A stretch of 5,414 nt of DNA from the NCBI GenBank assembly GCA_902783735.1, contig CACZSE010000103.1, forward strand, positions 1 through 5,414, written 5' to 3'. Source of the stretch: an uncultured Lachnospiraceae bacterium (lineage in GTDB: Bacteria > Bacillota > Clostridia > Lachnospirales > Lachnospiraceae). The notes beneath the pieces were generated by a model. That model did not search any database. It was not told where the DNA came from and worked only from the letters and a program-made list of their open reading frames with translations. Below are positions 1 to 5,414 of the stretch, one piece after another. The position numbers and the translations under genes are program-made. Numbering within the stretch: the stretch's first letter is position 1; the number at the start of each line of letters is the position of its first letter.

Positions 1-1650
1 ACACTGGATCTGTATTCCCAGTATACGACTATCCTCACAAGCGGATCACGCGGACGTGAAGGTATACGTGTTGAAAGCGGTTCTCTTAGTGCAATAGCCC
101 TGGCGGATGGTGCCACAGCCGTATACAGCAGTGGCTACGATGCACCGGCAGTGCACATAATGGGCGGAAAAGTAACCCTGACGACAAAAGGCGCCAGCGG
201 CAGTATTTACGGTGGAGAGAGCACGCCTCCCGTTGCATTAAATGCCAGTGCAACTAATTCTCAGGCACTTGTTGTGGATGGCGGAGAAGTAAATGTCATA
301 AACGAAGGAAAAGACGGCTATGGTATGGCCGTAGAGCTCGACGGGAATATAGAAGATGTATCATCATTTTATGGAGTAAGTATCAATTGCGGTAACGTAA
401 CGATCAATACCAAAAACGGAATAGTACCAAAGATTGACGAAGTTGTTTATACACCGTTATATCTTGGAGAAGATTTGATCGTAAAGGCCGGAGAAGATGC
501 GGAACACGCTGTAGTTGTAAACGATTTCTCGCGTAAATATACAGAATATAAATATGCAAAACTTACCGGAGGAAAGGCTAAGGATAATACATATCTTTAT
601 ATTGGAGAAACTGCAGTTACGGATGCGAATCTTTCAGGAAGCGGATGGTCATATGAGCCGGGAACATCCACACTTACGATAAACGATCTGCGTGTGGACG
701 TACCTTACGTATCCGAAAATGCATTGAATGCAGGTATTTATACAGAAGGTGACCTTAACCTCGTAGTAAACGGTAATGCATCGGTAGGATACGGAACTCA
801 AAAACCGGAATACGGTATCTTTGCATACGGAAATATCAATATTACCGGAACCGGAAAACTTGATATTTTTGCGACCGATCAGGCAATCCGTTCAGGCATG
901 ACGCTGAATGTGGATGCGAAACTTAATGTTGAAACATCAAATCCCGAGAACAGAAACGACACTGCCATATACGGAGATGAAGTCATCATTAAGGGTGGAA
1001 ATGTAGATGTAACGGCTACAGGCTACGGTATAGAAAGCCCGAATGACGTGGATATCAGAGGCGGAAACGTCACTGTAAATGCTTATAAGCATGCTGTTGA
1101 CAGTAATGGTTATATCCAGAGCGCAGGTGATGTAAAACTTATCTCCACGGCAACAGAGGATGCAAGCTTCAATTATTTTGCAATGTACACCATGGAAGAT
1201 ATCACATTAAATGGTGGTACATTGTACACTGAGGCACAGTATACTGCAGTCAGATGCTTAGGCAGTTCAGGTACGCTGACTGTAAACGCAGGCCTGTTTC
1301 AGGCATTTCCGAGATCTAAAAGAGCTTATAAGGGAAATACGACAACACCGACCATAAGATATTCGAATGTAGATATTAATGGCGGAAGGCTTGAAGCGAC
1401 CGGTTCAAATTACGGTATATTTACTGGTTCAAACACAATCTACCCGAAGGTGAACATATATGGCGGAAGCGTACTGATCGACCTTTCCGAAGCAGAGAAG
1501 TTATACAACAACTATGCGATCTTCGGACCGATAAATGTGTACTTGCCTTCATCAAGATACAGCTATGAAAAGGGAGGCAGAACATATGTAAGGACCGGAA
1601 GCTATTCCATAAATTGCCGTGCACATGACGGAAATAACGGATACGACTAT
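1..1650 (+). repeat. Beta-helix-like protein repeats, probably two modules
   Basis: The encoded protein repeats short strands of the form 'GG(K/E/N)V(T/N/D)(L/V/I)' alternating with 'YGI(F/Y)' or 'AIY' turns. Examples are GGKVTL, GGEVNV, CGNVTI, GGNVDV, GGNVTV, NGGTLYT, NGGRLEA and YGGSVLI. This spacing is typical of right-handed beta-helix proteins. The stretch up to about base 570 looks like the end of one module, closing with DLIVKAGEDAEHAVVVNDF. A second module opens with YLYIGE and SGSGWSYEPGTSTLTI (634-681), a start seen in many Lachnospiraceae exoproteins. It may be related to the Cthe_2159 carbohydrate-binding family, which has a beta-helix fold, but that assignment is from memory of the pattern and not from a search. 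Sugar binding is therefore an inference. Confidence 0.7.
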
Positions 1651-4467
1651 CTGAATGTAGCCACTGTTCAGACCGTATCCTACAGGCCGGGTACAAACGG
1701 AACCGGAGAAGCTCTCGATGTAGCCAAAGAGGGCGGAGACAGATTCATGCTTGAAGGTGCTTTATATACCAGAGCAGGCTTTGCTCAGGGCGGATGGTCA
1801 TTGACTGACGGTGGCGAGAAGGCATATGACCTCTATGAGATCTATGACCAGGATGCAGACATAGTTCTTTACCCTTACTGGACAACCAAGAATACGATCA
1901 CTTATAAACCGGGGATCGCCAAAGAGACTAAAGAATATATTGACGATGTGGCCAGCAATTGCGTGACTGAGCTCAGAGGAGAAACCTATACCCTTGCAAA
2001 GGCAGGATATAAACAGTCGGGCTGGAATACCAAAGCCGACGGGACAGGCGCCGGTTATGAACTTCTGGAGAAGATAACGGTTACACAGGATATGATCCTT
2101 TATCCTGTTTTTGCTGAAGAAAAGATAACCATAATCTACGATAAGGGCAGTGCCGGAATCGGAACAAACGTGAGCGAAGAAATATCGGTCGGAAGTGAGG
2201 TAACCCTTAAGGGTGCCATGTTTACCAGAGAGGGATACAAACAGATCGGCTGGGCGCTTACGGAAGACGGTGATAAGGTATATGAATTTGGTGAAAAGAC
2301 AGTATTTACCGAAAATACCACCTTATACCCTGCATGGGAAAAAGAAAAACCTGCACCACCTCCGATACCCGAAGGCATGAGAGTAGAGCTTGAGGACGTT
2401 GACAGTGTGGATGTGGGAAAGACAGGCAGGGTGGTATATATCGCCGACTATACCGGCGCCGCACTGAAACCTGTTGTAAAAGTATACGACGGAGACAGAC
2501 TCCTTATTGAAAAGAAAGATTACACGATAGCATTTAAGAACAATACAAATGCAAATATGATCGCGGCGAATACCGCAACCGGAAAGGGCAAGCTTGTTAC
2601 GGAAGCAGGCAGCGGTGTAAATGCCGATCAGCTGAAGAAAATGCCTCTCATAACGGTAACCGGCAAAGGGAATTATTCGGATAAGCTGATGCTTTATTTC
2701 TCTATAAGACCTCATGATATATCTGAGGGATTCAGCGCCGGCGGAGATCTAAGCTACAGCTATACGGAGAAAAAGGGCGTGGCAGTAGTGAATAAGCCCA
2801 TACCGGTCATAAGCGGAACCCTGAACGGCAAAGCAAAGAAGCTGGCTGTGAACAAGGAGTTTAACGTAAGCTATTACAATGCGGTCGGTGATTTTGAAAA
2901 GAATGCAGATGGCAGTTTGAAGACTGCGGGCGCTAAGCTTCCGGGAATATCTCAAAAGGGAAAATATGTAGTAAAAGCAGAAGGTGCAGGCAACTATGCA
3001 GGTACTCTGACCATAAGAGCCGAAGTGACCGATAAGAAACTCATAAACAAAGCAAAGGTGACATACCCGAAGAAGGTAACACTTCCCATAGGTTATAAGA
3101 ATACACCTGTAACTTTGGAAGGAGTAACAGTTAAGCTGGGTAAGACAGAGCTTAAAGAAGGAAATGATTACACCATAGAATACAGAAATAACTATGGCGT
3201 GGGCACTGCCACGATGATAATAGTCGGCAGGGGAGAATATGCAGGAACAGCATCGGTACAGTTTACGATCATGGGAGTACCGGTCAATAAGCTGATCTTT
3301 AATAACTATCCAAAGACCCTTTCTTATGTATATAACGGATCGCAGCATATACTGCCGACCGCCAATGTAAAGGACAATTCTAAGATATATCTGACCTATC
3401 AGGCAGATAAGAATGCTCAGCCTGTATTGGTTCAATTCCTTTCAAAGGAGGAATTTGACGCCAATAAGACCGGTGTATATGCAAAATACATAACAAACAG
3501 ATCCGTAAAAGGCAACAATATCACGGTAGGAACTGCAACTGTGGAATTGATCGGAAGCGGAGCATGTTCGGGTACGGTTAAGAAGAACTTTAAGATAAAC
3601 GGATATGATCTTAATTCGGATCCGCAAAAGCGCATAACCGTGGAATATGACAAAACAGTGCCTTATGCAAAGGATGGAGCAGCACCTTCGGTAAAGGTAA
3701 GCTTTAAGGATGCTGCCGGAAATGTGACTGTTTTAGATGAAACATCTGTAAGGATATCATTTAAGAACAACAAAGCTGTAAATAATGCCACAGCCGGCAA
3801 GAGTGCGGCTTATGTCCGGATTGACGGCACAGGTAACTTCAAAGGCAAGAGAACGAGAGAAACCTTTAAGATCACTACTCAGTCCATAAAGAATGTGACT
3901 GTGATCGTTCCGGACAAGGGCTTTGTAAACAAGGCGGATAACTATATGACAGCGGTAAGTGTTTATGATACAAACGGTGGTCTGTTGAAGGCAGGAACCG
4001 ATTATGAGAAGACTGTTACCTACAGATACGCTCAGAATGTGACCGTAGTTAACAAGGGAAAAAACATAGAGCGTAAACAGGGCAATACAGTCCAAAAAGG
4101 CGATATTGTACCGAGCGGTACTAAGATGACGGCAGTCATTACCGGACGGGGCAATTATAACGAAACCGCAGAAAAAGACTTTTACATGACAAAGGGTGAT
4201 ATTTCAAAGGCAAAGGTTTCGTTTAAGAAGAAATTCTATTACAACAAAGACGCTCAGGTCATGCCTACCGAGGCAGACATAATTCTTACCGTAAAAGACG
4301 GAAAGAACAATGTTATAGTACCGGCAGGAGATTACGAGATAGTGCCGGGAAGCTTTGTAAATAACACAAAGAAGGGCAACGGATCATTTGTTGTGATAGG
4401 TAAGAATAACCATGGCGGAGCCTTAAAGGTTAAGTTTTCTATCTGGTCAAGAATATTCAAATGGTAA
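1..4467 (+). CDS. Large secreted multi-domain protein (beta-helix modules, InlB B-repeats, Ig-like array), 5' partial
   Basis: The reading frame is open from base 1 to the TAA at 4465-4467, giving 1488 residues. The true start and any signal peptide lie upstream of the window. Visible layout in fragment residues: beta-helix-like repeats 1-550; three InlB B-repeat (Flg_new/Listeria-Bacteroides) units 554-779; proline linker KEKPAPPPIPEG 781-792; about seven Ig-like domains 794-1483; tail ending IFKW. There are only five cysteines and no catalytic motif, as expected for an extracellular adhesion or carbohydrate-binding protein. No LPxTG motif, C-terminal hydrophobic helix, SLH or choline-binding repeat is seen, so it may be released or held by another mechanism. 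Similar architectures are common in Lachnospiraceae exoproteins. A second exported-protein gene follows after 77 bases. The coding call is very secure; the ligand-binding role is inferred from domain types and no specific ligand can be named. Confidence 0.95.
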   Translation, partial: TLDLYSQYTTILTSGSRGREGIRVESGSLSAIALADGATAVYSSGYDAPAVHIMGGKVTLTTKGASGSIYGGESTPPVALNASATNSQALVVDGGEVNVINEGKDGYGMAVELDGNIEDVSSFYGVSINCGNVTINTKNGIVPKIDEVVYTPLYLGEDLIVKAGEDAEHAVVVNDFSRKYTEYKYAKLTGGKAKDNTYLYIGETAVTDANLSGSGWSYEPGTSTLTINDLRVDVPYVSENALNAGIYTEGDLNLVVNGNASVGYGTQKPEYGIFAYGNINITGTGKLDIFATDQAIRSGMTLNVDAKLNVETSNPENRNDTAIYGDEVIIKGGNVDVTATGYGIESPNDVDIRGGNVTVNAYKHAVDSNGYIQSAGDVKLISTATEDASFNYFAMYTMEDITLNGGTLYTEAQYTAVRCLGSSGTLTVNAGLFQAFPRSKRAYKGNTTTPTIRYSNVDINGGRLEATGSNYGIFTGSNTIYPKVNIYGGSVLIDLSEAEKLYNNYAIFGPINVYLPSSRYSYEKGGRTYVRTGSYSINCRAHDGNNGYDYLNVATVQTVSYRPGTNGTGEALDVAKEGGDRFMLEGALYTRAGFAQGGWSLTDGGEKAYDLYEIYDQDADIVLYPYWTTKNTITYKPGIAKETKEYIDDVASNCVTELRGETYTLAKAGYKQSGWNTKADGTGAGYELLEKITVTQDMILYPVFAEEKITIIYDKGSAGIGTNVSEEISVGSEVTLKGAMFTREGYKQIGWALTEDGDKVYEFGEKTVFTENTTLYPAWEKEKPAPPPIPEGMRVELEDVDSVDVGKTGRVVYIADYTGAALKPVVKVYDGDRLLIEKKDYTIAFKNNTNANMIAANTATGKGKLVTEAGSGVNADQLKKMPLITVTGKGNYSDKLMLYFSIRPHDISEGFSAGGDLSYSYTEKKGVAVVNKPIPVISGTLNGKAKKLAVNKEFNVSYYNAVGDFEKNADGSLKTAGAKLPGISQKGKYVVKAEGAGNYAGTLTIRAEVTDKKLINKAKVTYPKKVTLPIGYKNTPVTLEGVTVKLGKTELKEGNDYTIEYRNNYGVGTATMIIVGRGEYAGTASVQFTIMGVPVNKLIFNNYPKTLSYVYNGSQHILPTANVKDNSKIYLTYQADKNAQPVLVQFLSKEEFDANKTGVYAKYITNRSVKGNNITVGTATVELIGSGACSGTVKKNFKINGYDLNSDPQKRITVEYDKTVPYAKDGAAPSVKVSFKDAAGNVTVLDETSVRISFKNNKAVNNATAGKSAAYVRIDGTGNFKGKRTRETFKITTQSIKNVTVIVPDKGFVNKADNYMTAVSVYDTNGGLLKAGTDYEKTVTYRYAQNVTVVNKGKNIERKQGNTVQKGDIVPSGTKMTAVITGRGNYNETAEKDFYMTKGDISKAKVSFKKKFYYNKDAQVMPTEADIILTVKDGKNNVIVPAGDYEIVPGSFVNNTKKGNGSFVVIGKNNHGGALKVKFSIWSRIFKW
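1660..2337 (+). repeat. Three tandem InlB B-repeat (Listeria-Bacteroides repeat) domains
   Basis: There are three units of about 73-75 residues, at roughly 1660-1881, 1888-2112 and 2119-2337. Each runs from a 'xxVxYxxG' strand, through a 'L(E/K/R)G' turn and 'AG(F/Y)xQxGW(S/N/A)(L/T)' core, to a terminal 'LYPxW/F'. The cores are AGFAQGGWSLTDGG, AGYKQSGWNTKADGTG and EGYKQIGWALTEDG. These fit the InlB B-repeat family (PF09479), a small beta-grasp-like extracellular module found in many Firmicutes and Bacteroidetes surface proteins. It usually acts as a spacer or in weak protein or glycan contacts. Units 1 and 3 resemble each other more than unit 2 in the 'GALYTR/GAMFTR' and 'DGGEKAYDL/DGDKVYEF' parts. 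That suggests unit 2 was inserted or comes from a different lineage. Confidence 0.88.
2380..4449 (+). repeat. Array of about seven diverged Ig-like domains
   Basis: After the proline linker the protein is built from domains of about 80-110 residues, at approximately 2380-2712, 2713-3033, 3034-3273, 3274-3600, 3601-3879, 3880-4194 and 4198-4449. A shared core recurs: a 'VTYPKKV'-like first strand, '(D)Y(T/E)IxYxNN', then 'V/I-x-G-x-G-N-Y-x-G-T', then '(F)xI' and the next domain. The clearest cores are DYTIEYRNNYGVGTA with GRGEYAGT (third) and SVRISFKNN with GTGNFKGK (fifth). Such Ig-like, MBG-like chains normally form a stiff stalk outside the cell. Boundaries are judged by eye and may be off by several residues. 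Domains 1, 2 and 6 carry an extra 20-30 residues in one loop, and domain 4 carries extra sequence before its core. No exact Pfam family is claimed. Confidence 0.75.
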
Positions 4468-4483
4468 AGGGAATGGAATATTC
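4451..4483. repeat. Duplicated 8-bp palindrome GAATATTC around the stop codon
   Basis: GAATATTC occurs at 4451-4458, inside the last codons of the first gene, and again at 4476-4483 just after its stop. The start-to-start spacing is 25 bases. Each copy is a perfect palindrome, so the pair is both a direct and an inverted repeat. In RNA the two copies could pair into an 8-bp, AU-rich stem with a 17-base loop holding the TAA. The stem is weak and no U-tract follows, so it does not look like an intrinsic terminator. It lies immediately upstream of the -35 box at 4489 and could be a pair of protein-binding half-turn-phased sites. Function is unknown and chance is possible. Confidence 0.4.
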
Positions 4484-4488
4484 GGGGG

Positions 4489-4519
4489 TTGACATAGATA
4501 TTACTTGAAGAATGATACT
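4489..4519 (+). promoter_or_regulatory. Candidate sigma-A-type promoter for the second gene
   Basis: A perfect -35 hexamer TTGACA lies at 4489-4494. Possible -10 elements are AATGAT at 4511-4516 (16-base spacer) or GATACT at 4514-4519 (19-base spacer). Each matches four of six consensus bases, including the conserved second A and last T. Transcription would begin near 4523-4526, giving a leader of only about 20 bases that starts at the ribosome binding site. The -10 is imperfect and the spacers are not ideal, so this is a likely but unproven promoter. It would let the second gene be expressed apart from the first. Confidence 0.5.
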
Positions 4520-4532
4520 TCACAAGGAAGGA

Positions 4533-4537
4533 AGGAG
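4533..4537 (+). promoter_or_regulatory. Ribosome binding site (AGGAG) for the second gene
   Basis: AGGAG ends seven bases before the ATG at 4545, which is ideal Shine-Dalgarno spacing for a Firmicute. It closes a purine run containing AAGG three times (4524-4535). This site fixes the start at 4545 rather than at the in-frame ATG seven codons later (4566). Confidence 0.85.
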
Positions 4538-4544
4538 ACAGTGA

Positions 4545-4643
4545 ATGAGAAAAAAGAGTAACAAGATGAGATTTCTGGCATTTCTTCTCACGGTCATCAT
4601 GGCAGTGACCATGGTGCCCTATGGCTCTATGCCGGTACTGGCT
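4545..4643 (+). other. Sec signal peptide coding segment
   Basis: This covers residues 1-33 of the second protein. It has a positively charged N-terminus with six Lys/Arg in nine residues, a 15-residue hydrophobic core, and a polar PYGSMP region ending in V-L-A, which satisfies the -3/-1 rule for signal peptidase I. There is no lipobox cysteine, so the product is not a lipoprotein. Cleavage is predicted after Ala33 by eye. Confidence 0.88.
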
Positions 4644-5414
4644 ACACAGGGCAGTGAGCTTGCACCTGATGAAGGTGACAGTGTTACACCTGAGATAGAA
4701 GATGTCGGTGATGATCATGAGTGCGATGAAGGATGCACGCATGAAGACGAAAAAGAAGATGACAAGGATACATCTGAGGAAGCAACCGATCCCGATGCTG
4801 CTGATAAAGCAGACGGTGACAAGGATGAGGTTGTATCCGAAGACGGTGAAGTATCTGAGGATGCTTTGGAGGAAGGAGTAAAAAAACCTGTCATAAAGGA
4901 TGGAATATTATTCCATAATGAAGACGGTTCTTTAACACTTCAGGTTGAGGCTGAAGCCGACGACAAAGCATACAATATAGAACTTTACAATGTAAAGGAA
5001 GCCAAGGAAGGTGATCTTAAGGGCCCGTTAGGCTTATGCTTTGATGAAAACGGAAAAGCCTACCATATTCTTGGAATTATGACTATAAATCAGCACGACC
5101 CTGAGAAATACTATAAGAATGACCAAGGTCGCTGGGTGATGAAGGATACATTGTATTATCCAACCGAAGACGGAGCGAAACAGCCGAGTCCCGGGGAGAC
5201 CACCATGTTCACAATAGGAACGATTGGGCCGGATAATCCAAGTGAGGTTATTGCCGACCCTGTTTCGGCAGTCGTTCCGGAAAAAGGGAAATCTACAAGA
5301 TTGAAGATAGGACCTCAGTGTGACCACCCTGTAAAGAACTGGAAATATGAAGATAACAAGGATGGATATACTCATAAGGTTATCTGTACGAAGTGTAATA
5401 CGGTCATTGACGAT
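4545..5414 (+). CDS. Secreted acidic protein with signal peptide and zinc-ribbon-like module, 3' partial
   Basis: The frame is open from ATG 4545 to the window end, giving 290 residues with no stop, so the gene continues. Residues 1-33 form a Sec signal peptide: basic MRKKSNKMR, hydrophobic FLAFLLTVIMAVTMV, then a VLA cleavage site before TQ. Residues about 39-110 are strongly acidic and low in complexity (many D and E), probably an unstructured stalk. They contain an HxCx3CxH cluster at residues 58-66. Residues about 112-250 form a soluble region that I do not recognise, with GILFHNEDGSLTLQVEAEA and an aromatic segment around KYYKNDQGRWVMKDTLYY. Residues 259-284 carry C-x-H-x15-H-x3-C-x2-C, a zinc-ribbon-like pattern. 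N-termini like this are common in large Lachnospiraceae surface proteins, whose repeats follow further on. It may be a paralogue or companion of the preceding protein, but the shared parts would lie outside the window. Export is well supported; function is unknown. Confidence 0.92.
   Translation, partial: MRKKSNKMRFLAFLLTVIMAVTMVPYGSMPVLATQGSELAPDEGDSVTPEIEDVGDDHECDEGCTHEDEKEDDKDTSEEATDPDAADKADGDKDEVVSEDGEVSEDALEEGVKKPVIKDGILFHNEDGSLTLQVEAEADDKAYNIELYNVKEAKEGDLKGPLGLCFDENGKAYHILGIMTINQHDPEKYYKNDQGRWVMKDTLYYPTEDGAKQPSPGETTMFTIGTIGPDNPSEVIADPVSAVVPEKGKSTRLKIGPQCDHPVKNWKYEDNKDGYTHKVICTKCNTVIDD
5319..5396 (+). other. Zinc-ribbon-like Cys/His module in the second protein
   Basis: Residues 259-284 contain CDHP, a central NWKYED segment, then H277 and the knuckle CTKC. 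The spacing is C-x-H-x15-H-x3-C-x2-C. In many Firmicute surface proteins a short repeat of the form 'CxH ... W ... H ... CxxC' occurs, often in tandem, and the window ends just after the first copy. Metal binding is inferred from the ligand spacing. Alternatively, the cysteines could form a disulfide outside the cell. Confidence 0.55.

Noticed and set aside
151..153. GTG at 151 as the start of the first gene
   Set aside because: The frame is open and of the same repeat character all the way to base 1. There is no signal peptide or Shine-Dalgarno sequence at 151, so the gene begins upstream of the window.
2749..3435. Long minus-strand open frame opposite the Ig-like array, and shorter antisense frames at 1421-1696, 2136-2715, 3432-3653, 3757-4095, 4332-4742 and 5034-5375
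   Set aside because: They lie antisense to well-supported repeat domains. Their translations are rich in Cys, Ile and Tyr without domain features, and no ribosome binding site stands out. They are shadows of the coding strand.
4524..4535. (AAGG)3 tandem repeat as a phase-variation tract
   Set aside because: Three units are too few for frequent slippage. Changes there would not alter the reading frame or the AGGAG-to-ATG spacing.
4468..4544. Intrinsic terminator between the two genes
   Set aside because: No GC-rich stem followed by a T-run is present. The possible stems are AU-rich or bulged.
4541..4561. Overlapping GTG start at 4541 with six codons
   Set aside because: It stops at 4559-4561, its spacing to AGGAG is too short, and it has no features. 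The ATG at 4545 leads into a clear signal peptide.
4900..4916. Inverted repeat ATGGAAT-ATT-ATTCCAT
   Set aside because: It is a 7-bp, AT-rich palindrome with a three-base spacer inside the second coding region, explained by the codons for DGILFHN. Likely chance.

Overview
The window holds two large genes for secreted proteins, both on the plus strand and both cut by the window edges. The first (1-4467) lacks its 5' end and the second (4545-5414) lacks its 3' end. Only 77 bases separate them. No RNA gene, mobile element or CRISPR array is visible. The style suggests a Gram-positive anaerobe of the Lachnospiraceae type (for example Butyrivibrio, Roseburia or Eubacterium relatives). The reasons are moderate GC, strong AGGAG ribosome binding sites, many ATA and AGA codons, and multi-domain exported proteins that combine beta-helix-like modules, InlB-type B-repeats and chains of Ig-like domains. 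The taxonomic assignment is an inference from style, not from a marker gene.

Region 1-1650 encodes beta-helix-like repeats, probably two consecutive modules. The boundary lies near base 570, and a recognisable module start (SGSGWSYEPGTSTLTI) is at 634-681. Region 1660-2337 encodes three InlB B-repeat (Listeria-Bacteroides repeat) units. A proline-rich linker at 2341-2376 follows. Region 2380-4449 encodes about seven diverged Ig-like domains sharing a 'DYxIxYxNN ... GxGNYxGT ... FxI' core. The protein then stops within ten residues and shows no sortase motif, membrane anchor or known wall-binding repeat.

The gap 4468-4544 has no convincing terminator. It contains a perfect TTGACA -35 box with a weaker -10, two copies of the palindrome GAATATTC around the first gene's stop codon, and a strong Shine-Dalgarno sequence. 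The second gene can therefore be read both by read-through and from its own promoter. It starts with a clear Sec signal peptide. A very acidic stretch with an HxCx3CxH cluster follows, then a soluble region, and the window ends at a C-x-H ... H-x3-C-x2-C zinc-ribbon-like module.

The two genes probably encode companion surface or secreted proteins, perhaps paralogues. One shows only the C-terminal part of such an architecture and the other only the N-terminal part, so homology cannot be tested here. The most likely roles are binding of polysaccharide or another surface ligand. No catalytic domain is seen.
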